Source of the DNA: Acidobacteria bacterium UBA7540
GTDB taxonomy: Bacteria > Acidobacteriota > Terriglobia > UBA7540
Length of the DNA stretch: 41,250 nucleotides
Direction of reading: 5' to 3'
Assembly: GCA_002478145.1 (NCBI GenBank)
Contig: DLMI01000011.1
Span: forward strand, 31,566 to 72,815
Position numbers and translations under genes: made by a program. Shown here piece after piece: positions 7,801-17,315 of this stretch (the first letter of the stretch is position 1; the number at the start of each line of letters is the position of its first letter). The notes under the pieces were generated by a model. That model was not told where the DNA came from and searched no databases. It saw only the letters and a list, made by a program, of their open reading frames with translations.

Positions 7801-9216
7801 TCAACAGCCGTCGGGCTGGTGGTGATAGACATCCCAGCGCTTGTAATTTGTCAGTGCCTCCGCGACGGCGCGGCCATAATGGCTGCGGTTGACGGCCACG
7901 TGATGCTCGTAGCCGTGGTTGCAGATGTGTTTCAGCAACTTTTGCATTTGCGGGACTCTGACCACACCGTAGCCGCCGAAACTCTTGGGTCGGTCGCTGG
8001 TGATTTCGCCCTCGCCGACGTAGGCGCGTAGCTTGCCGTTCAGGTCGTCTGTGGAAACGCGGCAATAGGTGAGCGGGCCGCTCTTCAGTTTGCCGACTAC
8101 GGTTCCAAAGGTGTTTTCCTTGCCCACCGAGCCCGCGATGATCTCCTGGAAATCCATCTTGAAATCTTCGAAAAAGTGCTTGGGGAGATTTGAGCAGTGG
8201 AAGATCACGGCCTTATCGGGGTCCTCGCCGTAGTTGTTGTTCCAGTCTACGATGGCGCTGGGCTCGCCCGCGGCAAGCTGCAGGATGTACATCGAAACCA
8301 TTCCGACCATGTCCGTCTCGCAAGCGCTGGGCATGAGGTTGTTGGACATCATGCTCATCAGCGTGCAGGGTACGACGCCGAAGAACTCCTCCATGCCCGT
8401 CCAGCACTGAACGGAGGAGCCTACGAGTTCGTTAGCCTTGAGCCATTCGTCCACCACCAAGCCGAACTTTGCCATTTTCAATAGGGAGGCGGAGGGAACA
8501 CCCTGCGTGGGGACATAGCCTTGAATGGAGGCCATTTTCGCCTGCACATCCGGGTCGTCGTCCTTCAGACGCTGAGCGCGCCCCAGGACATCGGAGAGGT
8601 CCAGCGTTTCGACGCTGATTCCATGGTTCTCCATCAGTTTCTCGCTGAACCGCACGGTGTTGAAGGCCGCAGGTCGTGCGCCGATCACGCCCACCCGGAC
8701 GTACTTGAGCCCCTTCACAATCCGGCAGGTGGCGGCAAATGCCTTCAAGTCGTCCGCAAAGACCGGAGAGGAAGGGGCTTCCGTATGCAGCGAGGTGAGC
8801 GTATAGCGGATTCCGTACTGCCAGAGGTTGTTGCAGGCCGACATCTTTCCGCAGAAGCTGTCCCGGCGCGTGCTCACCAGCATCTTGCCCGGCTCATCCG
8901 GAAAAGCATGGATCAGGACGGGCACTTCCAACCCCGACATGCGGATGGAGTTGGCCACGCCGCGCTCGTCACCGAAGTTGGGAAGGCTGACGAGAATGCC
9001 GTCAATCTCTTCGCCATGCTGTTTGAACAGGGCCGCGCATTTGCGCGCGTCCTGAAGGGTTTCAACCGCGCCGTGTTTAGTTTCTTGCGGAGTCAGGCAG
9101 ATGCTCTTGTAGCCTTGCTGCTCGAGCGTGCGCAAGACTTCCTCCCGCCCGTCGCGGGCCAGAATAGCGGGAAAGAAACCACGATTGCCGATAATGACGC
9201 CTAAAGTTGTTGCCAT
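7801..9216 (-). CDS. L-fucose/L-arabinose isomerase-like family protein
   Basis: The product has 471 residues from the ATG at 9216, which follows AAGGAGGAT. The overall pattern (VIIGNRGFFP at the start, GILVSLPNFGDE, SSVQCWTGMEEFFGVVPC, then SACETDMVGM and the C-terminal VIFHCSNLP) matches the L-fucose isomerase-like fold family, whose members interconvert aldoses and ketoses using a metal. The conserved acidic residues in MEEF and CETD fit metal ligands. The exact sugar cannot be told from sequence. It has no signal peptide, so it is cytoplasmic. It lies alone between repeat DNA and the prolyl oligopeptidase gene. Confidence 0.8.
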   Translation of the reverse strand: MATTLGVIIGNRGFFPAILARDGREEVLRTLEQQGYKSICLTPQETKHGAVETLQDARKCAALFKQHGEEIDGILVSLPNFGDERGVANSIRMSGLEVPVLIHAFPDEPGKMLVSTRRDSFCGKMSACNNLWQYGIRYTLTSLHTEAPSSPVFADDLKAFAATCRIVKGLKYVRVGVIGARPAAFNTVRFSEKLMENHGISVETLDLSDVLGRAQRLKDDDPDVQAKMASIQGYVPTQGVPSASLLKMAKFGLVVDEWLKANELVGSSVQCWTGMEEFFGVVPCTLMSMMSNNLMPSACETDMVGMVSMYILQLAAGEPSAIVDWNNNYGEDPDKAVIFHCSNLPKHFFEDFKMDFQEIIAGSVGKENTFGTVVGKLKSGPLTYCRVSTDDLNGKLRAYVGEGEITSDRPKSFGGYGVVRVPQMQKLLKHICNHGYEHHVAVNRSHYGRAVAEALTNYKRWDVYHHQPDGC

Positions 9217-9380
9217 GGGAAAATCCTCCTTGAGGTGGCCTGTAAAGTCTTCCAACGAGGTCAGGCCAGCGGGGCATTTTAGCACGAGACGGGGGAGGAG
9301 TGACAAGCGATGAATGACCCGCCGCGGCGGGACGAGCCAACCGAATTGATTGGTCGTTTCATTAAGTCATAAATGCATGG

Positions 9381-11615
9381 TTATTGCTTTTTCAGTTGGA
9401 ACCCCGGCGCGCCGAATTGCCAGAGCAGAAAACTCCACTCATCGGCCTGCTCCTGCTGGCGCTGTGTCTTTGTGGAGCCGAAGCCGTGGCCGGCTTCGTA
9501 GTCGACGCGCAGCAAAATCGGCTTGCCGCTCGCCGTGGCCGCTTGCAGGCGAGCGGCCAGCTTCCCAGGTTCCCACGAGATTACGCGGGGATCGTTGAAG
9601 CCGGTGGTAAGCATAACGGCGGGGTACGCCGTGCCATCCTTCACATGGTGATAGGCGCTCATGGCATAGAGGCCTTTGAAGCCATCTTCTGTCTTGACGG
9701 TGCCAAATTCAGGAATGTTCGGGGGCCCATTGGGCGTGAACTCAGCCCGCACCACGTCGGACATCGGCACCGCGTCGATTACCGCCGCGAATAGGCCCGG
9801 GCTTTCAGTGATGGAGCGGCCAATGGTGATGCCGCCCGCGCTCCCGCCCAGGCCGCCAAGATGCGCCGAATCGGTATACTTGTGCTCAATCAAGTATTGC
9901 CCGCAGGCGACGAAGTCTTTCCAGGTATTTTGCTTGGTCAGTCCTTTCCCTGCCAAGTGCCAATCCTCACCGTATTCTCCGCCGCCGCGAACGTGGGCGA
10001 CAGCAAAAACCCCACCGAGGTCGTACCACGCGAGTAGCTTGGGATCGAATCCGGGATCCTCGGTGATGCCGTAGGCGCCATATCCCCGAAGCTGCGTGGG
10101 ATTTGAGCCATTCAGCTTTAGACCTCTCTTGTAAACGATGGAGAGCGGAACCATGGTCCCGTCGTAGCTCTTTGCTTTTACCTCGACGGATTCGAGGTCC
10201 TTGGGATCGTCGTAAGGGCCGATGGGCTGCAGCTGAGTATCCGTGACTTGCTTGGAATGGGGATCATATGCGTAGATCTTGTTGGCCTTCGTCCACGAAG
10301 TCATTTCGAGAAGTGTCCCAAGCACCCGCTGGTCGGTAGCGGCCAAGCTCACGCTGCCGTCGAACGGCAGGGCGACAGGTTCGGGCTTTGATCCGTACGG
10401 CACACGCAGCAGACGCCCGATGCCGCCGTCCAGTTCCTGTACATAAAGGGCGTCTCGAGCTGCCGCGATATTCCGGATGACCGCCTCGCTCGCCGGCACG
10501 ATCACCTCCGCCCTGGCCATATCCGGGTTCGACAGCCTGGTGTGGAGCACCTTGAATCGCGACGCGCCCTTGTGCGAGAGCAGATAGAGGTCTTCGCCAT
10601 GAAGGTCGGCGTTCGTCACGTCGTCATCAACGTCGCAGATCTTTTTCCAGGGAATGCCGGGCTTGTCAAGCGAAGCGAGCGGCGCTGAATACATCGTGAT
10701 TTCGTTCTGGACGCCGTGCGCCACTACCGCGAACGCATAGGATGAACCCGGCACTGTAGCCGCAAACGGGATGTCCTCCGCCCGCACCTTGATCGCGGGC
10801 GAAATTTCAAAGCCGAAAACCGCGGGGTCCCTGTCCGGGTCTGCACCCAGCACATGCAGGTAGGAGCGGCTCTTGAGATAGCGGTCCGTGGGGGCCGCGT
10901 TCGGCCCCGACTTTTGCAGTCGGTTGTAAAGGAATGAGCGGCCGTCCGGCAGCCAGTAGGGGCTCCCGAATTGCGCTCGGTCAATCACGTCGCCCGTTTC
11001 TTTTCCCGTGTTTGTATCCAGCACATGAAGGACAGCATCCTCAGAGCCGGCGGGCGAGACACCGAAGGCCACGTAGCGGCCGTCAAAGGACGGAGCGTAG
11101 TAGTTGATAGAGTAGTGAGGGCCGCCGGATTTGGCGAATGTTGCGGGATCCACCAGCAACTTCTCTTCTCCAGCGAGCCCGTTGCGCATATAGATCTTCG
11201 GAACGTCTTCTGTGGCCAGGCGTTCTTGGTAAAAGTAGCGGCCATTCGGCAATCGCCGGACGTCAAAAACCCGCGCCCGCGCTGCTTCATCAAGCTCTTT
11301 AATTCTGCTCAGAAGGGCATCTCGCCCGGCAATGTGCGCCAGGACGGCGTGGGTGTAATCGTTTTGCGCCTTGAACCAACCGGCGACCTCGGGGTCCTTC
11401 AGATTCTCCATGTAACGGTAGGGATCAACGACTTTGGTGCCGAAATATTCCTCCGTCACCGGGCGGACCGGCGCCACCAGCGGAGTCTTGGGCGCGGCCT
11501 CGTCGGCGCCCTGTCCAGACGCGACTCGGAGGCTGGGGAAGACAAGGGCCAACGACGCGAGGCTCGCGAGGATGAGGAGCCTGCGAAAGGGGGAGCTTGC
11601 ATTGACTCTGCACAT
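9381..11615 (-). CDS. Prolyl oligopeptidase family serine peptidase (S9A), exported
   Basis: From the ATG at 11615 (GAGGTGA upstream) the product has 744 residues, the usual length. A signal peptide (RRLLILASLASLALVFPSL) precedes the family start (TEEYFGTKVVDPYRYMENLKD). A seven-bladed propeller region fills about residues 80-440, and a C-terminal alpha/beta-hydrolase domain carries the triad S592 (GLGGSAGG), D675 (TGFNDPRV) and H710 (EAGHGFG). The enzyme cuts short peptides after proline and should work in the periplasm. It lies between mreD and the isomerase gene on the same strand, in a place where mrdA might be expected. Confidence 0.93.
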   Translation of the reverse strand: MCRVNASSPFRRLLILASLASLALVFPSLRVASGQGADEAAPKTPLVAPVRPVTEEYFGTKVVDPYRYMENLKDPEVAGWFKAQNDYTHAVLAHIAGRDALLSRIKELDEAARARVFDVRRLPNGRYFYQERLATEDVPKIYMRNGLAGEEKLLVDPATFAKSGGPHYSINYYAPSFDGRYVAFGVSPAGSEDAVLHVLDTNTGKETGDVIDRAQFGSPYWLPDGRSFLYNRLQKSGPNAAPTDRYLKSRSYLHVLGADPDRDPAVFGFEISPAIKVRAEDIPFAATVPGSSYAFAVVAHGVQNEITMYSAPLASLDKPGIPWKKICDVDDDVTNADLHGEDLYLLSHKGASRFKVLHTRLSNPDMARAEVIVPASEAVIRNIAAARDALYVQELDGGIGRLLRVPYGSKPEPVALPFDGSVSLAATDQRVLGTLLEMTSWTKANKIYAYDPHSKQVTDTQLQPIGPYDDPKDLESVEVKAKSYDGTMVPLSIVYKRGLKLNGSNPTQLRGYGAYGITEDPGFDPKLLAWYDLGGVFAVAHVRGGGEYGEDWHLAGKGLTKQNTWKDFVACGQYLIEHKYTDSAHLGGLGGSAGGITIGRSITESPGLFAAVIDAVPMSDVVRAEFTPNGPPNIPEFGTVKTEDGFKGLYAMSAYHHVKDGTAYPAVMLTTGFNDPRVISWEPGKLAARLQAATASGKPILLRVDYEAGHGFGSTKTQRQQEQADEWSFLLWQFGAPGFQLKKQ

Positions 11616-11880
11616 GTTCAATTCACCTCGAACTTGGGGATGATCGCCAGACGCGGCGCCCACCTGCGCCGCTCGTAACGGGAAGCACGCCTCCCTTGCT
11701 ACTGATTCTTACCCGCATGCTACGGAAAGTCAAGCCAACGCAACACGCCCTGTGGAGCGCGAGCGTCTAATACGAAGGTGCATTCAAAGGGATTTAATCT
11801 CCAAAAGATTCAAGACGCTCGTCTCGCCACGACGAGTCGGCAATCCTAAGGGCGACACTCGTCGCCGTAGTTCAGGTTGG

Positions 11881-12384
11881 CTACCGCATCCGGTCCAGCA
11901 CCGGGAAGACAATCAAGCTCAGGGCCACATTGACCAGAACCGCGCTAGCTAGGTCCAGCGCCATGAAAGCAGGTGGCGATTCGAGCAAGGCGTGCTGAAG
12001 CCCTGCCATGCAGAGGTTGTGGAGTAGGATGAGAGAAGCGGTCACCACGGATCGGGCGAAAAGCGATTCAACGTTGAAGCGGATAGCGGCGAGTGCAGCC
12101 AGATAGCCGACCAGTGCTTTCGCCATTCCGAACATGCCTACGTAACCATGCGAGAGCGCGTCCTGCATCAGGCCTAAACCGGTGCCCAATGCGATGCCGA
12201 AAATCTTATTCTGGCGAACCAAGGTGAAATACACGGTCACCAGCAACGGAAAGTCCATGAGTCCTGCCAGAGGGATCTTGAGGGGTAGGAAGGTCTGGAG
12301 CAAAAGCGCCACCAGGATGGTCACCCAGAGGGTAGCTGGATGGACTCGAAAAGCCTCGACTTCTCGCTGGGGAGCAACTGGCAT
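11881..12384 (-). CDS. mreD: Rod shape-determining protein MreD
   Basis: This 167-residue membrane protein has about five hydrophobic segments (LWVTILVALLLQTFLPLKI, FPLLVTVYFTLV, a third around GIALGTGLGLMQDALS, then GYLAALAAIRF and a C-terminal helix). The LMQDALSHG.GMF segment is typical of MreD. MreD links the cytoskeletal MreB and periplasmic MreC to the elongation machinery. It is third in mreBCD, 80 bp after mreC. Confidence 0.88.
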   Translation of the reverse strand: MPVAPQREVEAFRVHPATLWVTILVALLLQTFLPLKIPLAGLMDFPLLVTVYFTLVRQNKIFGIALGTGLGLMQDALSHGYVGMFGMAKALVGYLAALAAIRFNVESLFARSVVTASLILLHNLCMAGLQHALLESPPAFMALDLASAVLVNVALSLIVFPVLDRMR

Positions 12385-12464
12385 CGTGCTCTTAGACTAT
12401 CAGAAGGACGCTGAGCGTGTGAATCACTCTTTCTTCTTCGCCGGCCAACTTGTGGTGGTTTGAA

Positions 12465-13382
12465 TTAAGAATGAGGGTTAACGTTTAAGGCTTGTTGCTG
12501 TATCGAATTGGGCTTCAAAACCACCAGCACGGTTTCGAGACGGTTCAGGTCTGCGGCTGGCTTAACCTCAACGTTCTTATAAATGTTGCCCGCGCTGGTC
12601 CTAACGACCGTTCCAACACGAAGGCCCTTGGGGTAAATCTGGTCGAGGCCCGAGGTTAGAATGGCCTCGCCGGAGGAGACGGGCTCTTCATTCATAATGT
12701 AGCGAATAAGGCAGAGGTTCTGGCCATCGCCCTTAAGGACGCCCTGGACGCGGGTCTTTTCCAGCATTACGCCCACTCCGCTGGAGGGATCGGTGAGCAG
12801 GAGGACCTGGGAAGAGTGGGAGAAGACGGCGATAGTCTTGCCCACTATGCCTTGAGGAGTAATCACCGCGAGGTCCGAGGTAAGACCCTCATCCGCTCCC
12901 TTGCCGATGAAAATGGCGTTGGAGTTCTCACCCGGGCTGGAGGCAATGACTTCGGCCGCAACGGTCTGAAACGGGAGCTGGTTCTTGAACTCCAGCAGTG
13001 TGCGCAGCCGCAAAGATTCCGCCCCCTGTTCGGAAAGCTGCTGGATCTGGGATTGCGCCGATACAAGCTCCGTATGGAGTTCCTGATTCTCTTGTTGAGC
13101 GCGCAGAAGGCTGCGATAAGTTCGCCAGGCCCCAAGGGAGATATCCATTATCCCGCGCAGCGAACGTTGGAACGGGTCGATCACGGCCACCGCCCAGACC
13201 CGAATAAGGCGCACGTCACGGTTGCGGGTGATTTGTAACGAGAGGAGCAAAAGTTGCGCAAGCAGGACCGCCGCCAGGATAAAAACCGGGCGGTGGCGCG
13301 CGATGAAGGCCTGCATATCGGGGCCTTCCCGCGTGACGGGCTGTGTTGACGCCGTTAGTTCCGGAGAGTTTGGATCAAACAT
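12465..13382 (-). CDS. mreC: Rod shape-determining protein MreC
   Basis: This 305-residue protein has one membrane anchor (about 27-48, RPVFILAAVLLAQLLLLSLQ), a coiled coil (about 85-120, LLRAQQENQELHTELVSAQ) and the periplasmic beta domain with VIASSPGENSNAIFIGKGA, GVMLEKTRVQGVLKGDG and ILTSGLDQIYPKGLRVGTV. MreC scaffolds PBP2 in the elongasome. The start at 13382 is the longest; an ATG at 13316, just before the membrane segment, is an alternative. Confidence 0.93.
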   Translation of the reverse strand: MFDPNSPELTASTQPVTREGPDMQAFIARHRPVFILAAVLLAQLLLLSLQITRNRDVRLIRVWAVAVIDPFQRSLRGIMDISLGAWRTYRSLLRAQQENQELHTELVSAQSQIQQLSEQGAESLRLRTLLEFKNQLPFQTVAAEVIASSPGENSNAIFIGKGADEGLTSDLAVITPQGIVGKTIAVFSHSSQVLLLTDPSSGVGVMLEKTRVQGVLKGDGQNLCLIRYIMNEEPVSSGEAILTSGLDQIYPKGLRVGTVVRTSAGNIYKNVEVKPAADLNRLETVLVVLKPNSIQQQALNVNPHS

Positions 13383-13550
13383 GAAATAAGCGTCCGCCGG
13401 AAGTGCTCAGTCGTCCGTCGTCACTAGAAAGCAGGCCGCTCTGCCTCTCTTGCGCCTTCGCCTCCTTTCGGTTAAGCACGTTCGATGCCAAACTGGCCCG
13501 GGGAGTCAATCCAGCGGCCCCCCAGGACGATTCACCCGCGGTGTCCAGGG

Positions 13551-14576
13551 TCATTCTATCGCAACTCGGCGCAAAAGGTTAAAATCCGTCAGCATTCTGC
13601 CAGTTCCCAGCACCACCGACGCCAGGGGGTCTTCGGCAATAGAAACAGGCAAACCAGTTTCCTCGCGAATCCTCTTATCAAAGTTCTTCAGTAGCGCCCC
13701 GCCGCCGGTCAACACAATGCCACGGTCGGAAATGTCCGCAGAGAGTTCAGGGGGTGTGCGCTCCAGGGCCACACGGATGGCGTTCAGGATAGTCGCCACG
13801 CATTCGGAAAGCGAGTCACGGATCTCGGAGTCGTCTACGGTGATAGTCTTAGGAATTCCCTCCAGCAAATGGCGCCCCTTGATTTCCATGCTTAGGGGGT
13901 TCTCGAGCGGATAAGCCGAGCCGACCTCGATTTTGATTTGTTCGGCCGTGCGTTCGCCAATCAGCAAGTTGTACTTGCGCTTGAGGTAAGCTGTAACAGC
14001 CTCGTCCATCTCATTTCCTGCCACCCGCACGGAGCGGGCGTAGACGATGCCAGAGAGGGATATCACGGCGATGTCGGTCGTACCGCCGCCGATATCCACA
14101 ATCATGCTGCCTGAGGGCTCTGTAATGGGCAGCCCGGCGCCAATGGCCGCCATCATCGCCTGCTCCACCAGGAACACTTCGCTGGCCCTGGCGCGCATGG
14201 CGGAGTCCTGCACGGCGCGCTTTTCCACCTGAGTGATTTCCGAAGGCACTCCGATGACGATGCGGGGGTGTACGAACATCTTGCGGTTGTGCGCTTTCTG
14301 GATGAAGTAGTTGAGCATCTTCTCGGTGACTTTGAAGTCCGCGATGACGCCGTCTTTCAAAGGGCGAATGGCGACGATGTTTCCCGGCGTGCGCCCAAGC
14401 ATATCCTTAGCTTCGCGTCCCACCGCCTCGATTTCTCCATTGACTTTGTTGATGGCGACGATAGACGGTTCGTTAACCACAATGCCTTTGCCCCGCGCGA
14501 AGACAAGGGTGTTCGCGGTTCCAAGGTCAATCGCGAGGTCGGATGAGAAAACACTGAACAAAGAACGCACATTCAT
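13551..14576 (-). CDS. mreB: Rod shape-determining protein MreB (actin homologue)
   Basis: This 341-residue actin-fold ATPase is full length. Its nucleotide-binding motifs are visible: phosphate 1 DLGTANTLVF near residue 17, phosphate 2 VDIGGGTTDIAVI, and the adenosine motif GIVLTGGGALL near the C-terminus. MreB forms membrane-bound filaments that direct lateral wall synthesis. It is the first gene of mreBCD, with a 168-bp gap before mreC. The region upstream (14577-15508) holds no convincing gene and presumably the promoter. Confidence 0.97.
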   Translation of the reverse strand: MNVRSLFSVFSSDLAIDLGTANTLVFARGKGIVVNEPSIVAINKVNGEIEAVGREAKDMLGRTPGNIVAIRPLKDGVIADFKVTEKMLNYFIQKAHNRKMFVHPRIVIGVPSEITQVEKRAVQDSAMRARASEVFLVEQAMMAAIGAGLPITEPSGSMIVDIGGGTTDIAVISLSGIVYARSVRVAGNEMDEAVTAYLKRKYNLLIGERTAEQIKIEVGSAYPLENPLSMEIKGRHLLEGIPKTITVDDSEIRDSLSECVATILNAIRVALERTPPELSADISDRGIVLTGGGALLKNFDKRIREETGLPVSIAEDPLASVVLGTGRMLTDFNLLRRVAIE

Positions 14577-15508
14577 TGCGTCGTCTACTCCTGCCTCGAT
14601 GGAGTCTGAAATCGCCCGGAGGGGTTTATCATTCCATCATAATGGTCTTTGGGATCGCATTCGTGTCCCTCTTACGGTATCGCGCCGTAATCGTGATTTC
14701 GTTTGACCCGGACTTGGGCAGCGGCGACCTGAAATGCCATCGAGTTCCCTCCCGCGCAATGGAGAAAATCCGCCCATTTGAAGCGCACAGAACCGTCAAA
14801 GCTCGCGAAGTGTGCTTCGCGCTTTGAACTGCGCGCTTCGTCGTCCGCGCTCTGCCCGAGTCTCCCCGAGATTGATTCCAGCCCGCCTCGTTACCTCTTT
14901 CTCAAAGTACTCGGGAGATATAAAACAGAGAGGAAGGCGCGGAAGTACCGAGCCGGGACTGCGCAAAAAGCTGTGGTGCGACAAGAAATAGTCGTCCCCT
15001 CGACTTCGAGCGACCGCTCTGATTGGTCCACCGGCGGCCGAGGTGGTACGCCCATGGTGGTTTCGCACTCGCCTACTTATTCTTGACCAATCCAGCAATA
15101 GGGTCAAGAGGATTCAAGGGGCTGGAAATCTCGAATGTTCTGTTCTTTCCGGTCAGACACTAACGAAAGGCGAGAAGCAAATACTTTGCCAAAGAGGGGA
15201 CCTTATAACCACTTGTGGATTGAAGAGTTAAGAGGCATCGCAGCACGATATGTTGAAGCCGTTTACGGCGAAATTACAGCGGTAAAGAAAAAACTACACG
15301 CCCGCGGCGATTTGAGCTGGGCTGAGGAAAGCCGAGCAAGCCGGTGGCCACGTTCCCCGTTGTTGGCATTCGGGGTAGCTTCCACGCTCCATCTGGTCTC
15401 GTCCCAGTGCTCGATGAGCGCCAGGTCTCGGGCGTTAGTTTGTACGGCCCTTGACGATCCCCAGGAAGCTTGCCGGCCCCGCGGTAGTGACTCAATTTGA
15501 AAATGCGG
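14577..15508. other. Intergenic region, no convincing gene
   Basis: Several short open frames occur on both strands but none has a recognisable product or good start. The region includes a palindrome near 14800-14825 (CGCGAAGTGTGCTTCGCG) and probably the mreB promoter; a -10-like TATGAT lies about 55 bp before mreB on the minus strand without a clear -35 box. The frame 15135-15500 (+) could be a gene remnant (LWIEELRGIAARYVEAVYG) that I do not recognise. Confidence 0.5.
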
Positions 15509-16210
15509 TTATGGCTGTGCTCCGATGACAATTTCAAATTCACCCGGGGGGATTTTGGGATCAAGCTCTCCGTGCGGGTCCAGTCCCCATTGGTGTAGTG
15601 CTTCCAAAATCTTCGTTAAGGAAGGAACGACATTGTCCTCCTTGGAGTGTACCCTTATAATCACTCCGCGCGGAAGCCCGTTTAAAACTAATTGATTGAA
15701 TCCTGATCCAGTAAAGTTCCAACCGGCACGCCGAAACACGTCTACGAAGTCCATAGCTAGCGTAATACTTTCAGGATCTCCCATTATGGCGCTGATCGGG
15801 CTTTCTCCATTTTTCCCAAATTGTTTGGGTACCTCTCCTTTCAGAAACTCCTTTTGCTCCTCCGAAAGCCGACGCCCTTCTTGCTTCTTTCGGATTTCAT
15901 CCACCCCCTGCTTAATGTTTTTGGTTTCTGATAAGAGCTCGTCCAGCTTCGCCATGACAAGACTTACGTCTAGTTGGTTAGAAAGGATTTTGTTTAGAAC
16001 TCCGGGAATGCCATCAATTATTTTTTGTTGGGCGGGCGTGAGGCTGGAGCATTTGACATCTACATTGCCAGCGAGGGCCACGATATTACTGCATGCACTA
16101 TCTTTGGATTTTTGAGTGACGGTTGACGGTGTTTGGCTAGGACCATAGGTGGCCGTGGCGAGAAGCGCCAGGATAACTTCAAGGGCTTTTGGAAGTAGTT
16201 CTCTTGGCAT
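15509..16210 (-). CDS. Exported protein of unknown function with Cys motif and coiled coil
   Basis: This 233-residue protein starts at 16210 after GAGGTGAAGGGA. It has a signal-like start (PKALEVILALLATATYG), a short Cys motif (DSACSNIV..NVDVKCSS), a helical coiled-coil-like section (about 85-130, KLDELLSETKNIKQGVDEIR) and a C-terminal mixed domain ending EFEIVIGAQP. No family is recognised. It overlaps the upstream gene by 32 bp, so the two are probably translated together, and both carry the same Cys motif. A role in the envelope is inferred only from the signal sequence. Confidence 0.6.
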   Translation of the reverse strand: MPRELLPKALEVILALLATATYGPSQTPSTVTQKSKDSACSNIVALAGNVDVKCSSLTPAQQKIIDGIPGVLNKILSNQLDVSLVMAKLDELLSETKNIKQGVDEIRKKQEGRRLSEEQKEFLKGEVPKQFGKNGESPISAIMGDPESITLAMDFVDVFRRAGWNFTGSGFNQLVLNGLPRGVIIRVHSKEDNVVPSLTKILEALHQWGLDPHGELDPKIPPGEFEIVIGAQP

Positions 16211-16511
16211 TTCCCTTCACCTCTTCCGACGAGCAGTTCACATTAGCGTCCTTGCCCGCGATGACATTTGAGCAGTTGCTGTCTTCGGCCTTTTGCTGAA
16301 CTGTCGGTGGGACTGACTGAGCGGGCGCGTTTTGGCGCAACTTGGCTTGAGATTCTCTGTCTGCGATCCATCCCAAGAATCCCAAGATGATGGCTCCAAC
16401 CAGGGCGCAGGCAGCCACAAATTTCCACGTCGATTGGATGGGAATGTGTTGGCGAATGCGTGCTAGGAAATCAAGAATCCACATCTTAGCACCTGAAAAT
16501 AAACGCTTCAT
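16179..16511 (-). CDS. Small membrane-anchored protein with the same Cys motif
   Basis: From the ATG at 16511 (GGAGGCC upstream) the product has 110 residues. A basic N-terminus precedes one membrane segment (about 38-57, FVAACALVGAIILGFLGWIA), then an outside tail with DSNCSNVIAG.DANVNCSS and a basic end. The Cys motif repeats that in the downstream protein. Function unknown. The arrangement suggests a pair acting together at the membrane. Confidence 0.55.
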   Translation of the reverse strand: MKRLFSGAKMWILDFLARIRQHIPIQSTWKFVAACALVGAIILGFLGWIADRESQAKLRQNAPAQSVPPTVQQKAEDSNCSNVIAGKDANVNCSSEEVKGNAKRTTSKSP

Positions 16512-16793
16512 TTTTCGGCCTCCACATGAAACAATAATGCGGGGCCGTAAATTAGGTGCAAAGGGTGCGCTCACACCTTTTGCACCGAACAGCCTTTGAC
16601 TCTCAATATCTATCCGCTCATATACTACGCCAGTAGTGTCTCAATTGTCCAGACGTGATGGTGGTGTGCTAATTGTGTGTTGGGTAGTGCCCTAAATGTG
16701 TGTTGATGGGTCAAAACCATCCCCTGACTCCCCAGTGCCCTGCCCCTGCCAGTTAACCCCTGCCGCCCGACGCCTGACGCCCGCACTTTGCTC

Positions 16794-17030
16794 TTGACAC
16801 GCCCACCGACTTGTGGTAGCCTATTAGAGTTGTCGCAAGAGAGCGCCGGCAAGCGGCGGCGGCAAGGGAACGGAATGGACCTGGCAAGGGGGAAAAAGGC
16901 AGGGAAACGCAAAAAAGATACTAAATAGTGGGAACGAACCTACCGATCTAGTGCAAACACAGGACTTAGCATTTTTGAAAGGGTGAAAACGAACTGGTTT
17001 TTGAGTGCAAACGAACGCAAATCAACCCCA
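16794..17030 (+). repeat. Dispersed repeat element, copy C (divergent)
   Basis: It has a promoter-like TTGACA (16794-16799), 17-bp spacer and TAGCCT (16817-16822), then TTGTCGCAAGAGAGC. A tiny frame at about 16874 encodes MDLARGKKAGKRKKDTK. The tail has four related sites (GTGGGAACGAACC, GTGCAAACACAGG, GTGAAAACGAACTGG, GTGCAAACGAACG) near 16928, 16950, 16983 and 17005. Layout and promoter match copies A and B, but tail sequence similarity is weak. Confidence 0.45.
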
Positions 17031-17061
17031 AAAAGGGGCCAAAAAGCGGCCTTTTGTGGGG
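17026..17061 (+). terminator. Possible terminator
   Basis: CCCCAAAAAGGGG is followed by GGCCAAAAAGCGGCCTTTTG, two nested short hairpins with a T run. It closes repeat element C and precedes the ppiD-like gene promoter. Confidence 0.35.
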
Positions 17062-17254
17062 TATCGAACCGGAATCTGCGAATCGAAAGGCGGCAGCGGG
17101 CGGGCGAGTACAAGGGGGGCTACACGAGCTTCGGATTGGACGTCTCCAGGCATGAGGAATCCGCCGGGCGCAGAGCCGCGCTCTGGGGCAGGCGAGCGGA
17201 GCCGCCTATTGTAAAGAAGGGCTAAACGCGCTGCGCTGGCCACTGCCTTACTGG

Positions 17255-17284
17255 TTGCCGGAGTCGCGTACTCTCCTCTATAAT
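17255..17284 (+). promoter_or_regulatory. Sigma-70-like promoter of the PpiD-like gene
   Basis: TTGCCG (17255-17260) and TATAAT (17279-17284) are separated by 18 bp, 31 bp before the ATG. GAGGAG stands just ahead of the start. Confidence 0.6.
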
Positions 17285-17315
17285 GAAGGGTCTTGGCTAA
17301 GGTCGAGGAGCTTTC

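Noticed and set aside
8521..9204. 227-codon frame on the plus strand
   Set aside because: It is antisense to the isomerase-like gene and has no motif or ribosome-binding site.
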